A stretch of 64,000 bases of DNA from GCA-2730975 sp937893275 (GCA_963968595.1 CAXAHJ010000001.1:163910-227909); one strand, 5' to 3'; positions 36,560-46,496 are shown, counted from the stretch's first letter. Made by a program: numbers and translations. Notes: generated by a model not told the origin, from the sequence alone.

Positions 36560-37651
36560 ATGAATCATTTACCCGACGAAGTCGGCCAATTATTTTGCCT
36601 CGAGGAATACCCAACCTCCACTGTTCCTTACGGCAACGGAAACGTTAACGACACTTTTTTGCTTTCGTGCGAAAAGGGCGGGACCGTAACTCGATACACC
36701 GTTCAGCGGATCAACCACGAGGTCTTCAAGGATCCTGCAGGCCTTATGGAGAATTTCTCGCGAGTTACCGAGCACCTTGGCCAAAAGCTCTCCGTCGATC
36801 AAACGCCACGCCGCAGCCTGCGGTTGATTCACTCTCATGACGGCAGACCTTTCGTACAAGACTCCTGCGGTAACTACTGGAGAATGATGGAATACATAGA
36901 TGGCGGAGAGTCGGCAGAAATTCCGGAAAGCCCACGCCAAGCTTATCAGGCGGCCAAAGCTTTCGGAGAATTTCAAGCACTTCTTGCCGATCTTCCTGGC
37001 CCCCCTCTCCTTCAAACTATTCCCGACTTCCACAACACTCGCAAGCGTTTCAATGACCTTCACAGAGTTGTGACTGAAGATCCCTTTGGGAGAACCAACG
37101 AAGTTCGTGATCTAATAACTTTTGCAATAGCTCGAGAATCTTTGACCGATGCCATCAACGAAGAAAAATTTCCCGTTCGCATCGTCCACAACGACACAAA
37201 GCTTAACAATGTTTTGCTCGATAAGAAAACCGGCGAGGGAATCTGTGTCGTCGATCTCGACACCGTTATGCCCGGTTGTGCATTACACGATTTCGGTGAT
37301 CTTGTAAGGACGGCTGCTTGCTCAGCTCAGGAAGATGAGCCTGACGTAAACAGGATTCAATTTTTGCCCGAAATCTTCGAGGCTCTTGTTGAGGGGTACC
37401 TTGACGCGACCAACTGTTTTCTCAGCCCTCTTGAGGTCGATCACTTAGCCATCGCCCCACAAGTCCTTACCTACGAATTGGCTTTGCGTTTTCTCGCAGA
37501 CTACCTAGAAGGCGATATCTACTTCAAAGTAAAACGGCCCGGGCACAACCTCCAACGAGCCCGCGCCCAGTTCAGGCTTCTTGCTTCGATGGAAGAACAT
37601 GTCTCCGAGATGGAATCTATCGTGGCAAAATTTGCCCACGTCGCAAAGTAG
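36560..37651 (+). CDS. APH-fold sugar kinase, NahK-like
   Basis: This 363-residue protein belongs to the aminoglycoside-phosphotransferase-like kinases. It resembles N-acetylhexosamine 1-kinase (NahK) in length and pattern: GNGNVNDTF near the N terminus, VQRIN, the catalytic HNDTKLNN near 210 and metal-binding VDLDTVMPG. Kinases of this group phosphorylate GlcNAc/GalNAc at C1. Position 74 bases after the NagB fusion supports an amino-sugar substrate, but this is inference. Confidence 0.8.
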   Translation: MNHLPDEVGQLFCLEEYPTSTVPYGNGNVNDTFLLSCEKGGTVTRYTVQRINHEVFKDPAGLMENFSRVTEHLGQKLSVDQTPRRSLRLIHSHDGRPFVQDSCGNYWRMMEYIDGGESAEIPESPRQAYQAAKAFGEFQALLADLPGPPLLQTIPDFHNTRKRFNDLHRVVTEDPFGRTNEVRDLITFAIARESLTDAINEEKFPVRIVHNDTKLNNVLLDKKTGEGICVVDLDTVMPGCALHDFGDLVRTAACSAQEDEPDVNRIQFLPEIFEALVEGYLDATNCFLSPLEVDHLAIAPQVLTYELALRFLADYLEGDIYFKVKRPGHNLQRARAQFRLLASMEEHVSEMESIVAKFAHVAK

Positions 37652-37691
37652 CGGATCTGGGCAAAACGCCCCCCATTTACAAGCCCGCTAC
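37648..37691. terminator. Nested stem at convergent gene ends
   Basis: An outer stem GTAGCGG/CCGCTAC spans both stop codons (nahK-like TAG and glcF TAG), with an inner GGGC-AAAAC-GCCC hairpin at 37659-37671. The symmetrical placement suggests a bidirectional terminator, although neither side has a good T-run. Confidence 0.4.
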
Positions 37692-38950
37692 AAATCCTCC
37701 TCATAGGCTCGCCGCAGCAATCCGGCTAGGTGAACAACCTGAGGGGTTTGGCCACTGCCATTCATGCAAGACCGAACTTGCATGATGCACCCAATATTTC
37801 CGGACACGATCCAGTCCGGTTTGGTTTTCAATAAGTTACTTACTTTACGTTTGCCCAAGTCGGCAGCAATTTTTGGTTGGTCGATGTTGTAACTTCCTGC
37901 AGAACCGCAGCATATGTCGGGTTCTTCTGCTTCCAGAAGCTCCAGGCCGGGTATCGCCCGCAGCAATCTTCGAGGTGCCTCCGTCACTCCTTGTGCGTGA
38001 CGCAAATGACAAGCGTCTTGATAAACAACTCTGGGCACACCTTTCGTGCGGGGCGGAGTCACCATGCCCAGTTGGTCGAGAAACTCACCGAAATCGACAA
38101 CCTTGCCCGCAAAAGACTTTGACGCCGATTCTTCGGCCGAACCTTTCAGAATGAGAGGGTACTCCTTCAAACCAGAACCACAGCCAGCGGCGTTAGTCAA
38201 AATCGCATCCACATCGCGAGGAAAGGCCTCAAGGTTTTTTCGAGCAAACCTACGGGCATGCTCCCCTGCTCCAACATGCCAACCGAGTGCACCACAGCAA
38301 GTTTGACCGCGAGGAATCAACACCTCGACTCCGTTGCGGACTAGTACGGCTATCGTATCATCGTTAATTTGGGGATCCATTACCTGCTGGGCACATCCGA
38401 CAAGCAAAGCGACGCGAGCTCTTGGCGTCCCCATTGGCTTTGCAACTTCTGGCAGCATGATTCCGCTCGGCAACGTTTTTGGCAGCAAGGCCAACATGGA
38501 GCGCACAAGATCAGGCAAAAGCCGCCCGAATGGTCTCGCCAGCATGCCCACCTTAGCGGCAATTCGAAACCTGCCCGGCCAAGGCAAAATGGTCAGCAAA
38601 GCTTTTCGCTTAAGCTTTTCCGCGACACTTCGCTTGCTTTCCGTTTCTGCTTTTTCCCGAAAGGGTCCAAGTAGATTACGGTATTCAACCCCCGAAGGGC
38701 AGGATGTCTCGCAAGCCAAACAACCAAGGCATCGGTCTATGTATGGCAGTACCTGCTCGGTTGGCAATTTCCCTTCCAATGCTTCCTTCATCAAAATGAT
38801 GCGACCTCGCGGCGAATCCATTTCCTGGGCGAGTTCTGAGTAGGTTGGGCAAGTAGGGAGGCAAAATCCACAATGTACACAAGATTGAATCGCCTCGCTC
38901 ATCAAAGATCCAGCTGGCCCTAATTTATCGACGGGAATGCTGTGTTTCAT
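37688..38950 (-). CDS. glcF: Glycolate oxidase iron-sulfur subunit
   Basis: GlcF carries electrons from the flavin subunits of membrane-associated glycolate oxidase. The 420-residue protein has two 4Fe-4S motifs, CVHCGFCLPTCPTY near residue 25 and CLGCLACETSCPSG near 75, and two CCG domains with CCGALGW and CCGSAGSYN. Its start overlaps the glcE stop by ATGA. It is the last gene of glcD-glcE-glcF. Confidence 0.95.
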   Translation of the reverse strand: MKHSIPVDKLGPAGSLMSEAIQSCVHCGFCLPTCPTYSELAQEMDSPRGRIILMKEALEGKLPTEQVLPYIDRCLGCLACETSCPSGVEYRNLLGPFREKAETESKRSVAEKLKRKALLTILPWPGRFRIAAKVGMLARPFGRLLPDLVRSMLALLPKTLPSGIMLPEVAKPMGTPRARVALLVGCAQQVMDPQINDDTIAVLVRNGVEVLIPRGQTCCGALGWHVGAGEHARRFARKNLEAFPRDVDAILTNAAGCGSGLKEYPLILKGSAEESASKSFAGKVVDFGEFLDQLGMVTPPRTKGVPRVVYQDACHLRHAQGVTEAPRRLLRAIPGLELLEAEEPDICCGSAGSYNIDQPKIAADLGKRKVSNLLKTKPDWIVSGNIGCIMQVRSCMNGSGQTPQVVHLAGLLRRAYEEDL

Positions 38951-40026
38951 GGAATTGACGGGAACTTATGATCGGGATCGAAAGCCACCTTCACTGCTTT
39001 TGTAATGGCTCCATCGGACCACTTCCCCAAATATACACTCTCCACCTGTCCACGAAAGACAAGTCCTCGCAAGCCTCTCTTTCGCAAACCGAGGTCCAGT
39101 TCTGTCACAGCGCTTCCGGGAGGCCACGCCACCCATGCAACGCTACAAGCCACACCATATCGACGCGTTGCTCCAAAGGATGAAAGAAATTCGTCCAACT
39201 CTATTATTCTGTTTGGAGTCACGGGCACTTTTGCCAAGATGGCGTCAGGTGAAGCCCAATCAAATGAGTTTGCATTCCGCCAAAATTTGTCGGCCTCTTC
39301 GTTGGCGATCAGCTCTCCCAAGCCGCCCAGTTCCAATAGAATCCGGTCGGCCCTTTTAGGCAAGGCGGATTCGGCTCCTCCTATTCGTAAAAAAATATCG
39401 CCGACAGAATTTAATTCCATTCCGTCGGGCTCCCAAGGTGAACCCGCCACACAACGAACTTTCTCTATTCCGGTTTCCAAATTCCCGGAAGAAAGTCGCA
39501 ATGTAAGAAATTTCCGGGGTTCGGGAAAAACCTTAAAACTCACCTCTGTCAAAATCCCAAAGCAGCCAAGACTGCCAACGAGAAATTTAGGAAAATCGAA
39601 TCCAGCTGCATTTTTAACCACTTTCCCTCCGCCTTTTATTACACGGCCCCTGCCATCCACAAAAGTAACTCCGATTAAAAAGTCGCGAATGCCACCAAAA
39701 CGCAACCGCCCGGGTCCGTTTAAACCCGCTGCCACCATTCCTCCCAGAGTTGAACCCTCTGCGGCAAAAGGAGGATTGAAGGGTATGTACTGTCCGTTTT
39801 CTCGTAAAGTCGCTTGTACTTTTTCAATCGGAGTTCCCGCTTTGGCGGAAAAAACATATTCGCTGGGATCGTATTCTACAATTCCGGACATCCCCGACAA
39901 ATCGATGAAATCTCCCTCATGCGACATAGTCAACGCAGGTTTTGTCCTTCCTCCTATAGCGAGGGCATGCGATGACCCGCATACCGCCACAGCAACTTCC
40001 TCAGAGGATCGTGGCAGTATTGTCAT
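38947..40026 (-). CDS. glcE: Glycolate oxidase FAD-binding subunit
   Basis: GlcE is the smaller FAD-type subunit of glycolate oxidase. The 359-residue protein shows the PCMH-type FAD domain: IGGRTKPAL, LSGMSGIVEYDPSEYVFSAKAG, STLGGMVAAGLNGPGRLRFGGIRDFLIGV, and GKVVKNAAGFDFPKFLVGSLG. It overlaps glcD and glcF by ATGA junctions on either side, so the three subunits are made in step. Confidence 0.94.
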   Translation of the reverse strand: MTILPRSSEEVAVAVCGSSHALAIGGRTKPALTMSHEGDFIDLSGMSGIVEYDPSEYVFSAKAGTPIEKVQATLRENGQYIPFNPPFAAEGSTLGGMVAAGLNGPGRLRFGGIRDFLIGVTFVDGRGRVIKGGGKVVKNAAGFDFPKFLVGSLGCFGILTEVSFKVFPEPRKFLTLRLSSGNLETGIEKVRCVAGSPWEPDGMELNSVGDIFLRIGGAESALPKRADRILLELGGLGELIANEEADKFWRNANSFDWASPDAILAKVPVTPNRIIELDEFLSSFGATRRYGVACSVAWVAWPPGSAVTELDLGLRKRGLRGLVFRGQVESVYLGKWSDGAITKAVKVAFDPDHKFPSIP

Positions 40027-41471
40027 TCCCGAGAAATCAGTCCTGCCTTTTCCAGAGGATGTAATCCATAGAGAGACAGAGAGGGTGCTTCGCCGTCTGG
40101 AAACATTTTCCCTGGATTGGAAATTTCGGCAGGGTCAAAGGCTCTTCGTACGGACTTCATCAAGTCGATGTCGTCCTCACTAAACATGCTCGGAAGATAC
40201 TGCCGCTTTTCCATACCCACCCCGTGCTCACCAGTGATAGAACCACCCATCTTAACGCACATCTTCAAAATTTCGCTGGCGGCTAACTCTGCGCGCTCCA
40301 GTGCCCCTTCCACTCGACCGTCATACATAATTAGCGGATGCAGGTTTCCGTCTCCTGCATGAAACACATTGGCAATGCGAACATCGTATTCATCGCCCAC
40401 ATCCTTGATCTTTCGCAAGGCTTCACCCAGACGATTGCGGGGTACGACCCCATCCTGGACAATAAAATCAGGACTCAATCGACCAACAGCAGAAAAGGCA
40501 CTCTTCCGCCCTCTCCAAATTCGAGCACGTTCGATCGCATCTACCGCAACATGCGTTTCCGTAGGACCAGAAGATCTTAATAATTCAGCCAAAATTGGCT
40601 TTTCAGCATCCAATTCTTCTGCGGGACCTTCAAGTTCTACAATAAGCACAGCATCCACATCCTTGGGGTAACCTGCGTTAACTGCATATTCGGCAGCCTC
40701 TATGGCGAGCTTATCCATGATTTCCAGGGCACCGGGAAGGAGGCCGGAAGACACAATCATAGAAACGGCGTCGCCAGCCTTTTCCAGCGATTCGTATCCA
40801 GCCAAAACAGTATGATATGCTTCGACTTTTGGCAACAAACGCAGTGTTATTTCCAATGCCACTCCAAATAAGCCTTCGCTTCCAGCAAATAAACTAGTCC
40901 AGTCGGGACCAATCATCTCCAGGGAATCGCCGCCAAATTCCACAACTTCGCCTGTTGCTAAAACTAACTTTAATCCTAGAACATGGTTCGTGGTCATTCC
41001 GTATTTCAGGCAATGTGCTCCTCCGGAATTAAACGCTACGTTTCCGCCGATAGTACAAACTTGCTGGCTTGACGGGTCGGGGGCAAAATACAGATCATGA
41101 ACCGCGGCTTTTTCTGATACGGTTAAATTAACAACTCCAGGTTCAACAATTGCAATTCGCCGGGCAGGATCCAAATCAAGAATTCGATTCAAGCGATTGA
41201 GAGCTATCACAATACCATCTTCAACCGGCAAACATCCGCCAGAAAGACTAGTTCCACTTCCTCGCGCTACAAAAGGAACATTGACTCGAGAGCAAATACG
41301 CACGGTTTCGATGACATCTTGTGCCGTTTCCGGCACCACCACAGCACGAGGGCGGGCCGCAAACGCAGTCAATCCGTCGGATTCGTACGAAGCAAAATGT
41401 ACATCTTCGGTCAGTAGCCGATCGGCAGGATATAACCCAGAAAGTGCACTCAGTAATTCATCTGCTGACAT
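40023..41471 (-). CDS. glcD: Glycolate oxidase subunit GlcD
   Basis: GlcD is the catalytic FAD subunit that oxidises glycolate to glyoxylate. The 482-residue protein has VARGSGTSLSGGCLP near residue 75, TIGGNVAFNSGG near 140, and the C-terminal FAD-oxidase domain with VFHAGDGNLHPL and GSITGEHGVGMEKR. It heads the glc unit. The 254-base A+T-rich region upstream presumably holds its promoter; no regulator gene of the GlcC type is adjacent. A D-lactate dehydrogenase function is the main alternative, made less likely by GlcE and GlcF. Confidence 0.94.
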   Translation of the reverse strand: MSADELLSALSGLYPADRLLTEDVHFASYESDGLTAFAARPRAVVVPETAQDVIETVRICSRVNVPFVARGSGTSLSGGCLPVEDGIVIALNRLNRILDLDPARRIAIVEPGVVNLTVSEKAAVHDLYFAPDPSSQQVCTIGGNVAFNSGGAHCLKYGMTTNHVLGLKLVLATGEVVEFGGDSLEMIGPDWTSLFAGSEGLFGVALEITLRLLPKVEAYHTVLAGYESLEKAGDAVSMIVSSGLLPGALEIMDKLAIEAAEYAVNAGYPKDVDAVLIVELEGPAEELDAEKPILAELLRSSGPTETHVAVDAIERARIWRGRKSAFSAVGRLSPDFIVQDGVVPRNRLGEALRKIKDVGDEYDVRIANVFHAGDGNLHPLIMYDGRVEGALERAELAASEILKMCVKMGGSITGEHGVGMEKRQYLPSMFSEDDIDLMKSVRRAFDPAEISNPGKMFPDGEAPSLSLYGLHPLEKAGLISRE

Positions 41472-41725
41472 AAATTAGCATTAATCCATTACACAAGAAT
41501 CGAGAGAAGGAGCACGGTGTGATAAAATTCAAATAAACAGTAATTTATTATTGTTGATTTACAATTGTTTGAATATCTCTATTCAGATCAATTGCTTTAA
41601 CAGACCGATCATTATATCGTAGGTATTAGCACATCAATAAACATAAATTTATATGCTTATTTTATCTTTCTTAACAGCATAATGAAACAATTTCATTTTG
41701 TTCATGCTACATGACCCCCAACGGT

Positions 41726-42805
41726 TCACAGGTTAATTGCTCGCCCTTCTCGGTAAGACAGGTCGGCCGCCAAAACGATAGCCAAACTGTTTACTGCGTC
41801 TTCTAGATGGTCCGTAAGATCGATGTTTTCTTTTATTGCCTTCAGAAAATATGCCTGTTCTCGTTCGCACAATTCGTCATGACCGGGCTCGTCCTCGGTG
41901 TTTATATATTCATCCTCGTGTGCAAATTCGCCCTTTTCGTTTAATTCGGCATGATGGACCTTCAGAATATTAGTCTTGCAGTGCGAATCGACATCATCGC
42001 TCTCGACCTCTTCCGTCTTGTCCGCAACAATGCTCACGCACCCCTTCGGTCCCATTGCATCTTTAACAAAAAAAGCCGTTTCACTAACCATCGGTCCCCA
42101 CGCAGACTCATACCAACCACTAGAGCCATTCTCAAACTGGATATTAAGAATCCCGTAATTATACATGCTGGGACTTATTTCATCGCTAAGCCTTGAACCA
42201 ACAGCATGAACCCGTATCGGTTTGGAGCGAGTCATCTGACACATGACGTCGACATAATGAACGCCACAGTCCACGATTGGAGAAGTTGTTTGCATAAGAT
42301 TTTTATGCGTCTCCCAATTCGCTCCTTTGCTTTGTTGGTTGAGATTCATTCTCATTGCAAGGGGGCTACCCATGTCACGAGCAATTTCAATGAACTTTAT
42401 CCATGATGGGTGATGCCGAAGTATGTATCCGACGACAACCTTGCGATTCACTTCCTTGGACTTAATGGCAATGGCCCGAGCCTTCTCGGCAGTTTCCGCA
42501 AGAGGTTTCTCAACAAAAACATGGCAACCGAAATCAAGGGCGGCAATGGTATAGGGAAAGTGGGTTTCTGTATAAGAAGAAATTGAGACGGCATCAGGTT
42601 TGGCTTCTCTGAGTGCTTGATTAAAATCAACATATTGAGGTATGGAACCAAGTTCATCCACCATTTTTTGAGACGACTCCAATGATCGGGTTACAACACC
42701 GCATATCTCAAATCCTTCTAATTTGAAATACGCACGGGCATGAGAAATGCCCATATGTCCAGCGCCAATAACAAGTACGCGTATAGTTTGCTTATTCATT
42801 ATCAT
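41726..42805 (-). CDS. Gfo/Idh/MocA-family oxidoreductase
   Basis: This 359-residue NAD(P)-dependent enzyme has the Rossmann motif VIGAGHMGISHA near the N terminus and the family signature VEKPLAETAEKA near residue 95, followed by the mixed alpha/beta C-terminal domain. Members act on sugars, inositols or pigment-like compounds; the substrate cannot be told. ATG 42805 or ATG 42799 could be the start. It follows the redoxin gene by 15 bases and shares its A+T-rich codon use. Confidence 0.88.
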   Translation of the reverse strand: MIMNKQTIRVLVIGAGHMGISHARAYFKLEGFEICGVVTRSLESSQKMVDELGSIPQYVDFNQALREAKPDAVSISSYTETHFPYTIAALDFGCHVFVEKPLAETAEKARAIAIKSKEVNRKVVVGYILRHHPSWIKFIEIARDMGSPLAMRMNLNQQSKGANWETHKNLMQTTSPIVDCGVHYVDVMCQMTRSKPIRVHAVGSRLSDEISPSMYNYGILNIQFENGSSGWYESAWGPMVSETAFFVKDAMGPKGCVSIVADKTEEVESDDVDSHCKTNILKVHHAELNEKGEFAHEDEYINTEDEPGHDELCEREQAYFLKAIKENIDLTDHLEDAVNSLAIVLAADLSYREGRAINL

Positions 42806-42820
42806 TTTATTATAAACTCT

Positions 42821-43909
42821 TCACTTGTTTAAATTAATTACTTCTATAATATGCCGTTTGATAGTTAATGGTTCGAACCCCTTCTTCGATCGATAAAAAA
42901 TCTTCGCCTCTGATGTTAATAATCCAAGAAATGGAGTTGTTTCCATTCCCTCTTCTGCCCTAAGGTCAACAACAGGTGAAATTTCGGTGCCTGGACAAAT
43001 ATAATTTGTTCCCGAAGACTGAGTTTCGCTCAAGAGTTTTTTCGCGACATCAGTGAAATCGTTGCCATCTACACAAATGGTAACCAACTTTAATCCCCTT
43101 TTTCTGTAAATTTTATGGATTGCAGAAAGTTGAAGCAATTCTTGACGGTTATTTTTATCTTTATTACTCCATACATAAATTAATTTTGGTAGTCTTGAAT
43201 CATTCCTTCGAACAAACTGAAGTGTTCTTATATTCGCATTTTTCAAATACACGCTTTCCCTAGCAAAACGCTCTCTCGTCTTTTGGGCAATTATACGGTC
43301 TTTATTCCACTTGATAGAATTTCCAAAAACTAGCCCGCGAACCACTGTCGGTTCGATTCCCTGAACCAAGGAGTTAATCGCTATTCTCAGCTCTTCACGA
43401 TCCTCTCGTTCCGGGTTTTTGGGATCTCCAATCCTTCCAGAATACCGAAGTTTTCGTTTCTTATCGAACAGGAAGGCATGGGGAGTCACCCTAACCCCAT
43501 AGGATTTCGCTACCTCTTGCGTTTTCCCGTCATAGAGATACGGAAATGGATATTGCAATTCCTTTGCCCGCAATGCCATCTCTGGAAGACTATCACCCAA
43601 TGCCGAATGAGACAGTTCATCCGGCAAAATCGCTTCTGGATCGTTTGGCGATATGGCAATGACCGCCAATCCTTTATTCCGATACTCTTTTGCCAGACGA
43701 ATAATGCGATGCTGAAAAATTTGGGACGTCGGGCAGTGATTTGAGAGAAAGACAATTGCGAGCAGTTCAGATTTATTGAATTCTGTTGAATCATAAATGC
43801 GGCCATCGACCCCCGGCAACTGAAACGGTGGCATATCCTCTTGGTTGTCCAAGGCAAAGGCCGATGACCATGCACCCATAATTGCCGTCAAGAATCTCAG
43901 CCGATTCAT
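42821..43909 (-). CDS. Exported redoxin-domain protein
   Basis: This 362-residue protein starts with a signal peptide (about 1-19). Residues about 28-180 form an AhpC/TSA-like thioredoxin fold with FLSNHCPTSQ, giving a single active-site Cys, and VTPHAFLFD as the cis-Pro loop. A second thioredoxin-like segment follows (LIYVWSNKDKNNRQELLQLS), without a CxxC pair. Tandem redoxin proteins of this kind are common in Planctomycetota and Verrucomicrobiota; the function is not established. It lies upstream of the oxidoreductase gene. Confidence 0.8.
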   Translation of the reverse strand: MNRLRFLTAIMGAWSSAFALDNQEDMPPFQLPGVDGRIYDSTEFNKSELLAIVFLSNHCPTSQIFQHRIIRLAKEYRNKGLAVIAISPNDPEAILPDELSHSALGDSLPEMALRAKELQYPFPYLYDGKTQEVAKSYGVRVTPHAFLFDKKRKLRYSGRIGDPKNPEREDREELRIAINSLVQGIEPTVVRGLVFGNSIKWNKDRIIAQKTRERFARESVYLKNANIRTLQFVRRNDSRLPKLIYVWSNKDKNNRQELLQLSAIHKIYRKRGLKLVTICVDGNDFTDVAKKLLSETQSSGTNYICPGTEISPVVDLRAEEGMETTPFLGLLTSEAKIFYRSKKGFEPLTIKRHIIEVINLNK

Positions 43910-44025
43910 AAATTATTAATCTGAGCATTTCGCTTTTGGTTGGCAAAGGAAAATATCATTTCTTTAAACCCAACAGACGATTGACCTTTTTGTGCAGAAC
44001 ACTAATTTTGAACTTTTATTGTAAG

Positions 44026-45213
44026 ATGTACCCCGAGGATAAAGAAGATATCTGGTTTAGCGGAAAAGGCCTGTGGTCCGATGTTGATGACAAGGACTGG
44101 AACAACTGGTCTTGGCAGCTTCGGAATCGCATAACAAACCTTTCCCAACTTGAGGAATATCTAGAATTGACCGATGAAGAACGGGAGGGTTGTCGCCTTG
44201 CGAACAGTAAACTGTCGATGGCGATCACACCTTTTTTCTTTAATTTGATAGATCGGAAAAACACCAACTGCCCCATTCGCCTCCAGGTTATTCCAAGAGT
44301 TGAAGAAATGACTACCAGCCAAGGGGAAATGCTGGATCCCGTTGGTGAGGACGAACACTCTCCTGTCGCTGGAATCGTTCACCGATATCCTGATCGAGTC
44401 TTGTTTTTAGTTACAGACCGATGTGCTTCATATTGTCGCTACTGCACTAGAAGTCGGATGGTTTCAAATGCTCAGGATTACAATTTTAATCCTGCACTGG
44501 AAGATGGTCTCACCTACATTGAACAAAACGGCAGCATTCGAGATGTCCTCTTGAGTGGTGGCGACCCATTGCTTTTGTCGGATCGCAAACTTGATTATCT
44601 TCTCGGTCGCTTGCGAAAGATTCCTCATGTCGAATTTGTTCGCATTGGGTCTCGCATACCTGTGTTTCTGCCACAACGCATCACGCCGGAATTGTCGGAA
44701 ATCTTCCGAAGGCACGGGCCCGTTTGGATGAGTATTCATGTTAATCATCCTACAGAGTGTACTGCCGAACTTAAAAGCGCATGCGAGCAACTAGCTTTTT
44801 CCGGAGTGCCTTTGGGGAATCAATCCGTCCTTCTGCGTGGAGTTAACGACGATTTGAAGGTAATGAAAAGTCTTGTCCATCGCCTTTTAATGATGCGCGT
44901 ACGACCTTATTATTTGTACCAGTGTGACCTTATTACGGGTAGTTCACATCTTCGATCCAACATCTCAACAGGTCTGGATATTATTCGCGGATTACGCGGG
45001 CACACAACTGGTTATGCCATACCGCAATTTGTGATCGATGCCCCGGGAGGTGGGGGCAAAGTTCCGATAAATCCTGATTATGTTGAGCAGGTTTCTGAAA
45101 CTGAAATCGTTTTCAAAAACTTTCAGGGTAAGACTTATCGCTATCCTCTTCTTGGCGGTGGCATCAGTCATCTCCCAAATATAGATGGCTTCCGCGATAA
45201 AATTTTTACTTAA
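44026..45213 (+). CDS. kamA: Lysine 2,3-aminomutase-family radical SAM enzyme
   Basis: This approximately 395-residue protein belongs to the KamA/EAM radical SAM family that moves the alpha-amino group to the beta carbon. It has the cluster motif CASYCRYC (CxxxCxxC), LLSGGDPLLLSD, and the PLP-lysine motif DAPGGGGKVP. The frame is open from 43936, but MYPEDKEDIW at 44026 matches the usual N terminus. Lysine 2,3-aminomutase (beta-lysine osmolyte or lysine breakdown) is the main candidate; glutamate 2,3-aminomutase is possible. No ablB acetyltransferase is adjacent. Its end overlaps moeA by four bases. Confidence 0.85.
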   Translation: MYPEDKEDIWFSGKGLWSDVDDKDWNNWSWQLRNRITNLSQLEEYLELTDEEREGCRLANSKLSMAITPFFFNLIDRKNTNCPIRLQVIPRVEEMTTSQGEMLDPVGEDEHSPVAGIVHRYPDRVLFLVTDRCASYCRYCTRSRMVSNAQDYNFNPALEDGLTYIEQNGSIRDVLLSGGDPLLLSDRKLDYLLGRLRKIPHVEFVRIGSRIPVFLPQRITPELSEIFRRHGPVWMSIHVNHPTECTAELKSACEQLAFSGVPLGNQSVLLRGVNDDLKVMKSLVHRLLMMRVRPYYLYQCDLITGSSHLRSNISTGLDIIRGLRGHTTGYAIPQFVIDAPGGGGKVPINPDYVEQVSETEIVFKNFQGKTYRYPLLGGGISHLPNIDGFRDKIFT

Positions 45214-46442
45214 TTTCCGCAATGTCGCCAGGGAAAGAAAGCGGCTACGTATCCCTTTGGGTAGCACTTTTCTTCCCCTGGAAGTTCGATAAATCCATCT
45301 GTCCCCGCCAAAGCTGCCAAGTCACCGGAATTATTTGGCGGTCGAGGCTGTACGCACATTGCCCCTGATGTGCTTTCCTGTATGCATACCGGCAGGAATC
45401 GAGTAAACGATGGTGTACAATCAAAAGACTCCGTCAGTTCTGCGGTAATTGGGACATTCGCTCTAATACCTTGCAAGAGGTTTAACGTTAATCGGACATA
45501 GCGGGCGAAGCCAACGACAACAGATATAGGATTTCCGGGTAATCCAAATGCGATTGGTCCGTCCGACATCTTCCCAAACCACAATGGCTTGCCGGGGGTT
45601 TGGCGAACGCCGTGAAAAATTGTCTCGAAACCACTACCTGCAAGTACATCGGGAAGATAATCCTTCCGACCAACGGAAACTCCCCCCGTGAAAATCAAAA
45701 GGTCCGATGTACCGACAAGCATTTCTACCGCTTCGCGAATCTTTTCCCGGTCGTCAGGCGCTCGACTCAAAACGGGAGGCTGAAGTCCCTCTAAAACACA
45801 GGCAGCAGATAAGGCATGTATATTAGACTCGCGTATTTGAAAAGGCGTTGGGGTAGATTCCACGGCAACGAGTTCTTCGCCTGTACCAAGAATGCTGACA
45901 ACCGGAAGCCGGGATACGGTAAGTGTTTTGTAACCACATGTTGCAGCAATTGCCACCTCTCCTGGATTCAAAATACTCCCACCGGCAACAAGTTGGTCAC
46001 CCTTGGCGTGATCACTTCCTTTGCGATGAACGAAAAGTCCAGATTCAATGAGAACCCCTGCTGGGTTAGTGATTACAACGTCGTTCCCTTTCCTTCTGAC
46101 CCATTCAACAGGCAGTACCATATCGGTTCCAGTGGGTAAAGATGCCCCCGTTGCTACTTCTACACATTCCTGCATATATTCGACAGTTGCACCTATATGG
46201 CCTGCCATTTGTTGACCACAGACCACATACTTGCGAAGGCCCTCGAACCACCCATCACTGTTTATTGCAAAACCATCCATCATAACTCTATCGAACGGAG
46301 GGAGGGCTCGGTCGGCCACTAAGGATTGTCCGAGAATGCGACCCGCGGATTCAAACAAGGAGACATTCTCGGGATTCAGAGAAGTAACATTTTCATGGAT
46401 AAGTGAAATTGCATCCTTTACGGTTAACAGAGAAGGCATCAT
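45210..46442 (-). CDS. moeA: Molybdopterin molybdotransferase
   Basis: MoeA inserts molybdenum into adenylylated molybdopterin. The 410-residue protein shows DRALPPFDRVMMDGFAI near residue 40, GTDMVLPVEW, the molybdopterin-binding domain with STGEEL-like ILGTGEELV, and FTGGVSVGRKDYLPD, then GLPGNPISVVV. It diverges from moaA across 54 bases, so the pair may share a control region. Other cofactor genes (moaC, moaD, moaE, moeB) are not in the window. Confidence 0.94.
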   Translation of the reverse strand: MMPSLLTVKDAISLIHENVTSLNPENVSLFESAGRILGQSLVADRALPPFDRVMMDGFAINSDGWFEGLRKYVVCGQQMAGHIGATVEYMQECVEVATGASLPTGTDMVLPVEWVRRKGNDVVITNPAGVLIESGLFVHRKGSDHAKGDQLVAGGSILNPGEVAIAATCGYKTLTVSRLPVVSILGTGEELVAVESTPTPFQIRESNIHALSAACVLEGLQPPVLSRAPDDREKIREAVEMLVGTSDLLIFTGGVSVGRKDYLPDVLAGSGFETIFHGVRQTPGKPLWFGKMSDGPIAFGLPGNPISVVVGFARYVRLTLNLLQGIRANVPITAELTESFDCTPSFTRFLPVCIQESTSGAMCVQPRPPNNSGDLAALAGTDGFIELPGEEKCYPKGYVAAFFPWRHCGN

Positions 46443-46496
46443 AAATATAAATTTATCATAAATTGGTTAATAAAACCAGAACTAGAAGAATGCAAA

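Noticed and set aside
39005..40183. Long plus-strand frame of 392 codons opposite glcE
   Set aside because: It is a shadow of glcE/glcD; the antisense product has no family features while GlcE motifs are intact.
42862..42880. GGTTCGAACCCC resembling a tRNA T-arm
   Set aside because: It is within the end of the redoxin gene and no tRNA can be completed.
43341..43372. GGTTCGATTCC resembling a tRNA T-loop
   Set aside because: It lies inside the redoxin coding sequence and no acceptor or anticodon arms can be folded around it.
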